In this document: piece by piece, positions 1-8,521 of the stretch
Layout of the letters: every line of letters starts with the position of its first letter
How positions within the stretch are numbered: position 1 is the first letter of the stretch
From: Acerihabitans arboris
GTDB lineage: Bacteria; Pseudomonadota; Gammaproteobacteria; Enterobacterales; Enterobacteriaceae
Direction: 5' to 3'
NCBI RefSeq assembly: GCF_010131535.1
Contig: NZ_WUBS01000017.1
Location: 62,001 to 126,000, forward strand
DNA length: 64,000 nucleotides
Translations under genes and position numbers: made by a program
Notes under the pieces: model-generated
Database searches by the model: none
What the model was told of the DNA's origin: nothing
Seen by the model: the letters and a program-made list of their open reading frames with translations, nothing else

Positions 1-716
1 CCCGTTATCGGGTCAGGCTGCGGCTGCCGCTGGCGGAAACCGGCGACGACGCGGACGATCGGGAGGACATCCTGGACGAAACCCTGGTGCTGCTGGATAT
101 CGCCAATGAGGAAGTGCGGGTCATCGTCAGCGAAATGCTGACCCAGTGGGGGGCGGAGTGCCTGTATCCCGATGAGCATCACCTGGTGCAGGAGCACGAT
201 CTGTTGCTGACCGACGATATTAACCGGCTGGAAGATTTTGCCGTGTTGCTGCACGGCGATGAACCGGCGATTACCACGCTGGCGCCGCACCGTCTGCGGG
301 TAAACTACAACCTGAGCGGGCCGCTGCTTGACGGCATGCTACAATTGATGGAGCTCAGGCTGGCGCAAACCGATAACGGCAGGGACGTGGAACCGGCCGC
401 GCCGTACGGCGAAGAAGCGGCCCTGGAGCAACTGATTTCCAGCGACTATTTTACCCTCTTTGCCGATACAGTACCCGATGACGTCAAGAGGCTGTATACT
501 GAAGCCGAGAGCGGCGACCTGAGCGCTCTGGCCCAGACCGCGCACCGCCTCAAAGGCGTCTTTGCCATGCTGAACCTGGTCCCGGGCAAGTTGTTGTGTG
601 AGACCCTGGAACAACATATAAAACAAGCTACTATACAAAATGATAATACAAAAATCGGCAACGATATCCACCAAATTGATGTTTTTGTCATTAAACTGCT
701 ACAGCATGCAAGGTAG
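1..716 (+). CDS. rcsD: Phosphotransferase RcsD, C-terminal part (5' end outside window)
   Basis: The reading frame is open from base 3 and has no start inside the window, so this is the C-terminal ~237 residues of a longer protein. The last third is a histidine-phosphotransfer domain with the motif HRLKG (bases ~543-557), whose His is the phospho-acceptor in the family. RcsD is an inner-membrane protein that relays phosphate from the RcsC receiver domain to RcsB in the envelope-stress and capsule phosphorelay. The preceding part matches the RcsD ABL-type region expected before HPt. rcsB begins 8 bp downstream, as in E. coli. The GTG at 87 is internal, not the true start. Confidence 0.93.
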   Translation, partial: RYRVRLRLPLAETGDDADDREDILDETLVLLDIANEEVRVIVSEMLTQWGAECLYPDEHHLVQEHDLLLTDDINRLEDFAVLLHGDEPAITTLAPHRLRVNYNLSGPLLDGMLQLMELRLAQTDNGRDVEPAAPYGEEAALEQLISSDYFTLFADTVPDDVKRLYTEAESGDLSALAQTAHRLKGVFAMLNLVPGKLLCETLEQHIKQATIQNDNTKIGNDIHQIDVFVIKLLQHAR

Positions 717-724
717 TCAACATT

Positions 725-1375
725 ATGAATAATCTGAACGTCATCATTGCCGATGACCATCCGATAGTCCTGTTTGGCATTCGCAAATCACTGGAATCCA
801 TTGAATGGGTCAAAGTGGTTGGCGAATTTGAGGATTCCACCTCGTTAATCAACAGCCTTAGCAAACTGGACGCCAACGTCCTGGTGACCGATCTTTCGAT
901 GCCCGGCGAGAAATACGGCGACGGCATTACCCTGATTAAATATATCAAACGCCATTACCCGCAGTTGGCGATCATCGTATTGACCATGAATAACAATCCG
1001 GCCATTTTAAGCGCGGTGCTGGAGCTGGATATCGACGGTATCGTGCTTAAGCAAGGCGCGCCTACCGATCTGCCCAAGGCGCTGGCTTCGCTGCAAAAGG
1101 GGAAAAAATATACCCCGGACAGCGTGGCTAAACTGCTTGAGCGGATAAGCGCCGGCGGTTATGGCGATAAACGCCTGTCGCCGAAAGAGAGCGAAGTGCT
1201 GCGGCTGTTCGCCGAGGGATTCCTGGTCACGGAAATCGCCAAAAAGCTGAATCGCAGCATCAAGACCATCAGCAGCCAGAAAAAATCGGCCATGCTGAAA
1301 CTGGGCGTGGAAAACGATATTGCGCTGCTTAATTATCTGTCGTCGGTCAGCATGGCCCCGGTGGATAAAGAATAA
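725..1375 (+). CDS. rcsB: Response regulator RcsB
   Basis: 216 residues, the family's usual length. It has an N-terminal receiver domain with the acidic pair D10-D11 and phospho-acceptor D56 (VLVTDLSMPG), then a C-terminal LuxR/FixJ helix-turn-helix (KESEVLRLFAEGFLVTEIAKKL). RcsB is the DNA-binding output of the Rcs phosphorelay. It controls capsule, flagella, cell division and acid resistance, as a homodimer or with partners such as RcsA. It lies 8 bp after rcsD in the same direction and converges on rcsC, the classical arrangement. No unusual substitution is visible in the active pocket. Confidence 0.98.
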   Translation: MNNLNVIIADDHPIVLFGIRKSLESIEWVKVVGEFEDSTSLINSLSKLDANVLVTDLSMPGEKYGDGITLIKYIKRHYPQLAIIVLTMNNNPAILSAVLELDIDGIVLKQGAPTDLPKALASLQKGKKYTPDSVAKLLERISAGGYGDKRLSPKESEVLRLFAEGFLVTEIAKKLNRSIKTISSQKKSAMLKLGVENDIALLNYLSSVSMAPVDKE

Positions 1376-1391
1376 TTCCCCATCCCTTGCC

Positions 1392-1429
1392 ATGGGCGAC
1401 GTTTTACGCCGCCCATACGGCACTTTTTT
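1392..1429 (+). terminator. Probable rcsB terminator
   Basis: Just after the rcsB stop, the arms ATGGGCG (1392-1398) and CGCCCAT (1410-1416) form a 7-bp stem. An alternative shorter stem GCCG/CGGC (1408-1411/1418-1421) lies directly before a run of six T (1424-1429). Either can serve as an intrinsic terminator in the convergent rcsB/rcsC gap. Confidence 0.45.
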
Positions 1430-1521
1430 GCCTTTGCCCGACATTCAGCCCATTTCCCGCCCCGGTGCCCGCGCCCCATCGGTTTTATCCGACATGGCGT
1501 CATCACCCGTCCAATTGACTA

Positions 1522-4401
1522 TTACCCGGCATCAGCGGGCGACTGTTGGCGCCGCTGGCGGGTGAGCTGGCTGAAATGCGCCAGGGTGGGCATGAGCACG
1601 CTCAGGGTAACCGGTTTGGACAAACAGCTATCCATGCCCGCATCCAGGCAGCGCTGTTTTTCCTCCGCCAGGGCATTGGCGGTAACGCCGATTACCGGCA
1701 GGCGGACGCCCTGCCCGCGTAAACGGCGGGTTAGCTGATAGCCGTCCATATTCGGCATATTGACATCGGTCAGGATGATATCCACCGACTGTTTTTGCAG
1801 CGTTCCCAGCGCATCCACCCCGTCGTTGGCGGTGATCACCTGATATCCCAGGGATTCAAGCTGATCCGCCAGCAGCCGGCGGTTGATCGGATGATCGTCC
1901 ACCACCAGGATGCGGATATCGTTATTCAGATCCTGGGCGGTTTGCTGCACGGCGGCCGGTGACGGCAGCGCCGGGAGCAGCGCCTGGTCGCCACGGTAGA
2001 TTTTAATCAGCAGCAGCGGCAGCGCGTCGGCGAAGGCCGGGCTTAACCACCACTCTCCCTCGGACATTTCCTGCGCGGGGCCAATATGCGATAGCATAAA
2101 ACGGATCCAGACGCGGGGACGGACGGCGGGGGTGCGCTCGTCATCGGTAATAAACACCGATTCATAACCGATGTCCTGACAGGTATGACGTTTTACCCGG
2201 ATGCCCTCCGCGCCCAGCAGGCGGGTCAGGTAGATTTCCAGCGCCGCGTTGCGCACGCTCAGCCAGCATACGCGCCCATAGAGATCGCTGCTCAGCACCG
2301 GGGGGGCGTAGCTCGCCTGGTAAAGCGGCAGCCGGATGGTAAACTGGCTTCCCAGCCCGGTCTCGGACTCAACGGCGATATCGCCGTCCATCAGGTTAAC
2401 CAGCTTTTCGCAAATCGCCAACCCCAGGCCGGTGCCGTGGGACTGCTGCTGACCGCCGCCGCCCAGTTGCACAAAGGGGTCGAACAGCCGCAGCAGTTCA
2501 CGCTGCTGGATGCCCACCCCGGTATCGCGGACCTGGAACAGCAGGTAGTCGTCATGGCGGTAGACGCGGATCAACAGACAGCCGCTGCGGGTGAATTTAA
2601 TGGCATTGTTCAGCAGGTTCGACAGCACCTGCTGCAGGCGCACCGGATCGCCGCGCAGGTTCTGCGGCACATCGGGATCGATAAAGCAGTACAGCCCCAG
2701 CCGTTTTTTCACCACCAGCGACAGGTAATTGCCGGCAATCTGGCTGACCACCTCGCGCGGCGAAAAACACCGGGGTTCAATCTTCAGCTGCTCGGATTCA
2801 ATTTTCGAGAAATCGAGAATATCACTGATAATGTTCAGTAACAGCGCGGAAGAGTTATCCATTGCCATCACCAGGCGATCGACGCCGTCCGGCAGGGCCT
2901 TGGTCTTGATTAAATCCAGATTGCCGATAATCCCGTACAGCGGCGTGCGCAATTCATGGCTGACGGTGGCCAGGAACATTGATTTCGCCTGGCTGGTCTG
3001 CTCCGCCGCCGCCGCCATTTCCTGCAAAGACTCCTCCATCCTCACCCGGGCGCTGATATCCACCAGCACACAGATGGCGACATTTTCATTCAGGTAGCGC
3101 GAATGAACGAAGCTTATTTGCAGGTTAGTGTTATTACTGGTCATCACATCGACAAAATTCACCTGCTGGCCGCAGATGATATGGATAATGCGCTGCCGAT
3201 CCTCGAAGGTCAGCAGGCTGAGGTAATTGTGCGCCAGTTCATTACTGATGAGGTTAGCGCCGTCGCTGATGCGCAGGATGCAGATGCCGACCGGCGCCGA
3301 CGCGACAATTTTGCGGTTGAACTGCTCGTTCTCCTCCAGCTGCAGGGCATTTTTTTCCGCCGGGGAAAACATTTTGCGCTCAAACAGCCAGGCCAGCATG
3401 AATAACAGCGTCGCCGACAGCAGATTTAACAGCAGGGCGTTGAATATCAACGACTTGAAATTCTCCACCACCGTCGTCAGCGCCAGCGAATAAACGATGC
3501 TCAGGGACGACGGGGTCAGGCTTTTTTTCATCACCAGGTTTTTATAACCATCGGTATAACCATAATAACTGGCCTGCGCCGGATACACGCTCAGCGCCGA
3601 GGCTTTACGCTCCCCTTCGGACAGCGATATCACCGGGGTATTATTCTGATCCACCAGGGTGACACCAATAGGCAAGGTGCTGGCGGTGGAAAAATCCTCC
3701 AGCCGGATGCTCAGTTCAATGCCCAGCAACGCCTGTAGCTTATTGGCAACATAGATGGGGGTTAACACGTAGAAATAGCCGCCGCCGGCACGCGAGCCAG
3801 GCACCACCCAGTACAGATCGTCCTCGCGTCCGTTTTGCCGGGCGTTACGGTATTTGGTTACCTGCTGCTGCAGGCTTTTTGGCAGCGTGGCCGCGGTGCC
3901 CGACGAGGCGCTGCGGAAGTTGAAATCCGCCATGCACAGGCTTTCGCCGCTGATATAAAACACCCGGTTAAGGTCATAGGCATCGGAAAAACTGTCTTTC
4001 CAATAGCTGAGGAAATAGCTCAGGGAATCGACGGCATTATGGTATTCGGTACCGGTGCGGCTACAGTCGGAATTGGGATACAGCGGCGAAAATTCTGGCC
4101 GGCTGGTTTTGCCGGCAAAAACGCCGTTAAGCATATCCAGCCCTGCCAGCCCGGCGTTCAGCCGGTTTTCCGCCACGTATTTTATTTCCCGCATAATGGA
4201 GGCGGAGCGGGTGATATAGTTCTGGGCCTGCCCGTAGCCGGTGTAATACTCCTGGCGCAAATCGGATTCACGCTGGTGCATCAGGCTGATAATGTAAAAA
4301 GCCGATAGCAGCGCGCCCAGCGCCCAAAGCAGTAACGCCAGGGTGCGAAACAGATAGCGGGATATTTTTACCGTTGTGCGAAATGATGAGAAGTATTTCA
4401 A
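1522..4401 (-). CDS. rcsC: Hybrid sensor kinase/phosphatase RcsC
   Basis: About 959 residues. Order: membrane segment (~18-38), periplasmic sensor region, second membrane segment (~318-338), PAS-like linker, HisKA dimerisation domain with phospho-acceptor His near 482 (FLATVSHELRTPLYG), HATPase (DTGVGI, GTGLGLAICEKL), RcsC-specific ABL domain, and C-terminal receiver with Asp near 879 (ILTDVNMPNMDGY). It autophosphorylates in response to envelope stress and passes phosphate via RcsD to RcsB. I place the start at TTG 4401: LKYFSSFRTT then aligns with the N-terminus I recall for E. coli RcsC, and a GGAAG motif lies about 9 bases upstream. The GTG at 4410 overlaps that ribosome-binding site. Confidence 0.95.
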   Translation of the reverse strand: MKYFSSFRTTVKISRYLFRTLALLLWALGALLSAFYIISLMHQRESDLRQEYYTGYGQAQNYITRSASIMREIKYVAENRLNAGLAGLDMLNGVFAGKTSRPEFSPLYPNSDCSRTGTEYHNAVDSLSYFLSYWKDSFSDAYDLNRVFYISGESLCMADFNFRSASSGTAATLPKSLQQQVTKYRNARQNGREDDLYWVVPGSRAGGGYFYVLTPIYVANKLQALLGIELSIRLEDFSTASTLPIGVTLVDQNNTPVISLSEGERKASALSVYPAQASYYGYTDGYKNLVMKKSLTPSSLSIVYSLALTTVVENFKSLIFNALLLNLLSATLLFMLAWLFERKMFSPAEKNALQLEENEQFNRKIVASAPVGICILRISDGANLISNELAHNYLSLLTFEDRQRIIHIICGQQVNFVDVMTSNNTNLQISFVHSRYLNENVAICVLVDISARVRMEESLQEMAAAAEQTSQAKSMFLATVSHELRTPLYGIIGNLDLIKTKALPDGVDRLVMAMDNSSALLLNIISDILDFSKIESEQLKIEPRCFSPREVVSQIAGNYLSLVVKKRLGLYCFIDPDVPQNLRGDPVRLQQVLSNLLNNAIKFTRSGCLLIRVYRHDDYLLFQVRDTGVGIQQRELLRLFDPFVQLGGGGQQQSHGTGLGLAICEKLVNLMDGDIAVESETGLGSQFTIRLPLYQASYAPPVLSSDLYGRVCWLSVRNAALEIYLTRLLGAEGIRVKRHTCQDIGYESVFITDDERTPAVRPRVWIRFMLSHIGPAQEMSEGEWWLSPAFADALPLLLIKIYRGDQALLPALPSPAAVQQTAQDLNNDIRILVVDDHPINRRLLADQLESLGYQVITANDGVDALGTLQKQSVDIILTDVNMPNMDGYQLTRRLRGQGVRLPVIGVTANALAEEKQRCLDAGMDSCLSKPVTLSVLMPTLAHFSQLTRQRRQQSPADAG

Positions 4402-4467
4402 AAAAGTCACTTCCGGTAATAGTGTTCAATCGGAGGCCGTCGTATGCCGTTACACTACCGGCACCCT

Positions 4468-4494
4468 ATAAAAAAGCCAGCGCGGCGGCTGGCT
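4468..4494 (-). terminator. gyrA intrinsic terminator
   Basis: On the minus strand AGCCAG-CCGCCGCG-CTGGCT (4475-4494) is followed by a T-tract (plus-strand A-run 4470-4475). It lies ~57 bp after the gyrA stop. A second, GC-rich hairpin (GCCGCCCGG/CCGGGCGGC, 4510-4540) sits between it and the gene without a T-tract. Confidence 0.75.
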
Positions 4495-4551
4495 TTCCGG
4501 GGCGACAGGGCCGCCCGGCATTATGGTAACACCGGGCGGCGACGTCGACAA

Positions 4552-7221
4552 TCAGGCGTTGGGCTCGTCGTCTCCGGCCGCCTGGTCGTCATCCTCCTCG
4601 TCGATATCGTCGCCGTCGACGTCTTCAATGTCGGCATCTTCGCTATCGTCGCCTTCGGCCAGGCCTTCCACGCTGTCGAGCTCTTCGTCGTCCACGGGCT
4701 CGGCGACGCGCTGCAGGCCCACCACATGCTCGTCTTCAGCAGTGCGGATCAGGGTAACGCCCTGGGTATTGCGCCCGACGATGCTGACTTCGGACACCCG
4801 GGTGCGCACCAGCGTGCCGGCATCGGTGATCATCATGATCTGATCGGTATCGGCCACCTGTACCGCGCCGACCACCTCACCGTTGCGTGCGCTCACCTTG
4901 ATCGAGATCACGCCGAGCGTGGCGCGGGACTTGGTGGGGTATTCTTCCTGGGCGGTACGCTTGCCGTACCCATGCTGGGTAACGGTCAGAATCGGCCCGT
5001 CGCCGCGCGGCACGATAAGCGATACCACGCGATCCTTGGCGGCCAGGTTGATGCCGCGCACGCCGGTGGCGGTACGACCCATTGAACGCACCTGCCCTTC
5101 CGGGAAGCGCACCACTTTACCATAGGCGGAGAACAGCATGACTTCGTTCTGGCCGTCGGTCAGGTCGACGCCTATCAGTTCGTCGCCGTCGTTGAGGTTG
5201 ACGGCGATGATGCCGGCGCTGCGTGGACGGCTGAACTCGGTCAGCGCGGTCTTTTTCACCGTGCCGCTGGCGGTCGCCATAAACACATGGCGGCCTTCCT
5301 CATATTCCCGCACCGGCAGGATGGCGGTGATGCGTTCATTCGGCTCCAGCGGCAGCAGGTTGACGATCGGCCGGCCGCGGGCGCCGCGGCTGGCTTCCGG
5401 CAGTTGATATACCTTCATCCAATACAGGCGGCCGCGGCTGGAGAACAACAGGATGGTGTCGTGGGTATTGGCCACCAGCAGCCGGTCGATGAAGTCTTCT
5501 TCCTTGATGCGCGCCGCCGATTTGCCCTTGCCGCCGCGCCGCTGGGCTTCGTAATCGGTAAGTGGCTGATATTTGACATAACCCTGATGGGACAGGGTCA
5601 CGACCACGTCTTCCTGGCTGATCAAGTCTTCGATATTGATATCTGAGGTGTTGGCGGTGATCTCGGTACGACGGGCATCGTTGTACTGTTCCTTCATCGC
5701 GTTCAGCTCTTCACGAATCACTTCCATCAGCCGGTCGGGACTTTCCAGGATAATGATCAGTTCAGCGATTTGCTCCAGCAGCTCTTTATATTCGTCGAGC
5801 AGCTTTTCATGCTCCAGGCCGGTCAGTTTTTGCAGGCGCAAATCAAGGATCGCCTGGGCCTGCTGTTCGGTCAGGTAATATTTGCCGTCGCGGATGCCGA
5901 ACTCCGGCTCGAGCCATTCAGGCCTGGCCGCGTTGTCGCCGGCGCGCTCAAGCATGGCCGCCACGGTGCCCAGTTCCCAGGAGCGGGCAACCAGCCCGGC
6001 CTTGGCTTCGGTCGGGCTTTGCGCGTTGCGGATAAGCTCGATGATCGGATCGATATTGGCCAGCGCCACGGCCAGGGCTTCGAGGATATGGGCGCGGTCG
6101 CGGGCCTTGCGCAGTTCAAAGATAGTGCGGCGGGTAACCACTTCACGGCGATGGCGCACAAAGGCCGACAGGATGTCCTTCAGGGCCATGATCCTGGGCT
6201 GGCCCTGGTGCAACGCCACCATATTGATACCGAACGACACCTGCAGCTGCGTCTGGGAGTAGAGGTTGTTCAACACCACCTCGCCCACCGAATCGCGCTT
6301 GATTTCGATCACGATACGCATGCCGTCTTTGTCGGATTCGTCACGCAGGGCGCTGATGCCCTCGATGCGTTTGTCCTTGACCAGCTCGGCAATCTTTTCG
6401 ATCAGGCGGGCTTTATTCACCTGGTATGGAATTTCATGCACGATAATGGTTTCGCGGCCGCTCTTGGCATCCGCTTCCACTTCCGCGCGGGCGCGAATCA
6501 GGATTTTGCCGCGTCCGGTGCGATAGGCCTCCTCGATGCCGCGCCGGCCGTTGATAATGGCGGCGGTGGGGAAGTCCGGCCCCGGGATGTGTTCCATCAG
6601 CCCTTCGACGCTGATATTTTCATCATCGATATAGGCCAGGCAGCCGTTGATCACCTCGGTGAGGTTATGCGGCGGAATATTGGTGGCCATGCCGACCGCG
6701 ATACCGGAGGAGCCGTTGATCAGCAGGTTGGGGACCTTGGTGGGCATGACCTCTGGGATTTGCTCGGTGCCGTCGTAGTTCGGCACATAGTCCACGGTGT
6801 CTTTTTCGAGGTCCGCCAATAATTCATGGGCGATTTTCGACATGCGGATTTCGGTATAACGCATCGCCGCGGCTGAGTCGCCGTCGACGGAACCGAAGTT
6901 ACCCTGGCCATCCACCAGCATGTAACGCAGCGAGAACGGCTGGGCCATACGCACGATGGTGTCGTAGACCGCGGAATCACCATGGGGGTGATATTTACCG
7001 ATAACGTCCCCGACCACGCGGGCCGATTTTTTGTAAGGTTTATTCCAGTCATTACCAAGCACGCTCATCGCAAATAAAACGCGGCGGTGTACCGGCTTCA
7101 GTCCATCACGTACATCCGGCAGCGCACGTCCGATAATAACGGACATGGCATAATCCAGATAAGAGCGTTTCATCTCTTCTTCGATGTTGACCGGTGTTAT
7201 TTCTCTGGCAAGGTCGCTCAT
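4552..7221 (-). CDS. gyrA: DNA gyrase subunit A
   Basis: 889 residues against ~875 in E. coli. The N-terminal breakage-reunion domain has the active-site Tyr122 in [13 protein letters not shown]. The quinolone-resistance region reads [12 protein letters not shown], so Ser83 and Asp87 are the susceptible-type residues. The GyrA box QRRGGKG precedes the C-terminal beta-pinwheel that wraps DNA. The protein ends in an unusually long, strongly acidic tail of about 50 residues rich in Asp and Glu. With GyrB it introduces negative supercoils using ATP. It is transcribed divergently from ubiG and has a GAGGGA ribosome-binding site before the ATG. Confidence 0.98.
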   Translation of the reverse strand: MSDLAREITPVNIEEEMKRSYLDYAMSVIIGRALPDVRDGLKPVHRRVLFAMSVLGNDWNKPYKKSARVVGDVIGKYHPHGDSAVYDTIVRMAQPFSLRYMLVDGQGNFGSVDGDSAAAMRYTEIRMSKIAHELLADLEKDTVDYVPNYDGTEQIPEVMPTKVPNLLINGSSGIAVGMATNIPPHNLTEVINGCLAYIDDENISVEGLMEHIPGPDFPTAAIINGRRGIEEAYRTGRGKILIRARAEVEADAKSGRETIIVHEIPYQVNKARLIEKIAELVKDKRIEGISALRDESDKDGMRIVIEIKRDSVGEVVLNNLYSQTQLQVSFGINMVALHQGQPRIMALKDILSAFVRHRREVVTRRTIFELRKARDRAHILEALAVALANIDPIIELIRNAQSPTEAKAGLVARSWELGTVAAMLERAGDNAARPEWLEPEFGIRDGKYYLTEQQAQAILDLRLQKLTGLEHEKLLDEYKELLEQIAELIIILESPDRLMEVIREELNAMKEQYNDARRTEITANTSDINIEDLISQEDVVVTLSHQGYVKYQPLTDYEAQRRGGKGKSAARIKEEDFIDRLLVANTHDTILLFSSRGRLYWMKVYQLPEASRGARGRPIVNLLPLEPNERITAILPVREYEEGRHVFMATASGTVKKTALTEFSRPRSAGIIAVNLNDGDELIGVDLTDGQNEVMLFSAYGKVVRFPEGQVRSMGRTATGVRGINLAAKDRVVSLIVPRGDGPILTVTQHGYGKRTAQEEYPTKSRATLGVISIKVSARNGEVVGAVQVADTDQIMMITDAGTLVRTRVSEVSIVGRNTQGVTLIRTAEDEHVVGLQRVAEPVDDEELDSVEGLAEGDDSEDADIEDVDGDDIDEEDDDQAAGDDEPNA

Positions 7222-7460
7222 GCAGCCGCTATCCCTCTACTAATTGATGCATCTACCCGGATTTGAAGGTGCCAAAGTATACCATAAATCGGTGATTCAG
7301 GGAAAATAGTCGGCGACTTAACGCGTCCGCCCCGGTGATTTCCACCGTTATGCCGCTGGTCAGTTGCGAGGTTAGCGGTATACTTGCCGCAGGCGGGCAG
7401 ATCAAACCCGGGAAACACCTGTATGAACGAAAATACCAACGCGATAAGGGAGCGTGCGTG

Positions 7461-8204
7461 ATGAATCCGCAAGTCAGCAGCAATAAACAGGACGTCGTGC
7501 GTCACGACAATGTCGACCAGCAGGAAATTGCCAAATTTGACGCCGTCGCCTCGCGCTGGTGGGATCTGGAAGGCGAATTCAAGCCGTTGCACCGCATTAA
7601 TCCGCTGCGCCTGGATTATATCCTGGCGCGCGCCGGCGGCCTGTTCGGCAAATCGGTGCTGGACGTCGGCTGCGGCGGCGGCATCCTGGCGGAAAGCATG
7701 TGCCGCGAAGGCGCGCGGGTTACCGGGCTGGACATGGGCACCGAGCCGCTGGCGGTGGCGCGCCTGCACGCGCTGGAAAGCGGGGTAAAGATCGGCTATA
7801 TCCAGCAGACGGTGGAGGAACACGCCGCGGCCAACCCCGGACGCTATGACGTGGTGACCTGCATGGAAATGCTGGAGCACGTGCCCGATCCGGCCTCGAT
7901 CGTGCGCGCCTGCGCCCGGCTGGTCAAACCCGGCGGCGACGTATTTTTCTCGACGCTGAACCGCAATCCCAAGGCCTGGCTGATGGCCATCATCGGCGCC
8001 GAGTACCTGCTGCGCATCGTGCCGCGCGGCACCCATGACGTCAGGAAGTTCATCAAACCGTCGGAGCTGCTGAACTGGCTTGAAAGCACGCCCCTGCGCG
8101 AGCGCCATATTATCGGCCTGCATTATAACCCGCTGCGCGATCGTTTTTCCCTCGGCGGCAATGTCGATGTTAATTACATGTTGCACACGCGCCACCAGTC
8201 GTGA
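7461..8204 (+). CDS. ubiG: UbiG, ubiquinone-pathway O-methyltransferase
   Basis: 247 residues from ATG 7461; this start is preceded by AAGGGAG and places [10 protein letters not shown] at the family's N-terminus. Further-upstream ATGs in the same frame lack support. SAM-binding motif I is VLDVGCGGG (about residues 66-74), followed by GLDMG and the [10 protein letters not shown] motif. UbiG performs both O-methylations of ubiquinone biosynthesis and associates with membranes. The gene stands alone between gyrA (divergent) and the nrd operon. Confidence 0.97.
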   Translation: MNPQVSSNKQDVVRHDNVDQQEIAKFDAVASRWWDLEGEFKPLHRINPLRLDYILARAGGLFGKSVLDVGCGGGILAESMCREGARVTGLDMGTEPLAVARLHALESGVKIGYIQQTVEEHAAANPGRYDVVTCMEMLEHVPDPASIVRACARLVKPGGDVFFSTLNRNPKAWLMAIIGAEYLLRIVPRGTHDVRKFIKPSELLNWLESTPLRERHIIGLHYNPLRDRFSLGGNVDVNYMLHTRHQS

Positions 8205-8349
8205 CGAAAGGGGAGTAACGTAAATCGTTACCTCTAGATTAATAAAATACAAAATAATCCTTTTTTGAATTTTTTGTTCACAGCATTGACATACGCTAAG
8301 GGCCGGTGAAATAGCGCTTTACTGAATTCGTTAACATTTCACCCCCAAG

Positions 8350-8358
8350 TTATCCACA
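8350..8358 (+). promoter_or_regulatory. DnaA box upstream of nrdA
   Basis: The 9-mer TTATCCACA is a perfect match to the strongest DnaA-binding consensus. DnaA is known to regulate nrdAB in E. coli through boxes in the same position, linking dNTP supply to replication initiation. Confidence 0.75.
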
Positions 8359-8426
8359 AAAAGGGGCGTTTTAGTCCCTTGCAATGGCATTGGTTTGTCA
8401 CTATCTTGTTATCAAATTAACGAATA

Positions 8427-8474
8427 ACCCTACATATAGTGTTTTGCCGCCAAGTGAAACACTATTTTTGCTTA
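8427..8474 (+). promoter_or_regulatory. Pair of NrdR-type boxes
   Basis: Box 1 (8427-8442, ACCCTACATATAGTGT) matches 14 of 16 positions of the NrdR consensus acaCwAtATaTwGtgt. Box 2 (8459-8474, ACACTATTTTTGCTTA) matches about 10 of 16, with the better half to the left. Their starts are 32 bp apart, three helical turns, which is the usual NrdR geometry. The expected role is repression of nrdA when dATP is plentiful. Confidence 0.7.
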
Positions 8475-8521
8475 TGCAACGGCATAATCCCAAGGGATCA
8501 CTCAGACAGGTATTGTGGCTT

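Larger units (their letters stand above)
8205..8521 (+). promoter_or_regulatory. nrdA upstream control region
   Basis: This is a 317-bp A+T-rich gap between ubiG and nrdA with no plausible gene. After ubiG there is a weak hairpin (GTAACG/CGTTAC). A TTGACA hexamer occurs at 8286-8291 without a good -10. The DnaA box and the paired NrdR-type boxes listed separately lie in the second half. The in-frame ATG at 8384 would add 46 non-conserved residues to NrdA and lies inside this control region, so it is not used. Confidence 0.7.

Noticed and set aside
6962-6990. Quinolone-resistance changes in gyrA
   Set aside because: The motif [11 protein letters not shown] has Ser83 and Asp87, the susceptible type.
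7218-8252. 344-codon minus-strand frame opposite ubiG
   Set aside because: It is antisense to the well-conserved UbiG, has no recognisable domain and no ribosome-binding site. G+C-rich codon bias keeps mirror frames open.
8384-8521. N-terminal extension of NrdA
   Set aside because: The extra 46 residues are encoded by the NrdR-box region and are absent from the family.
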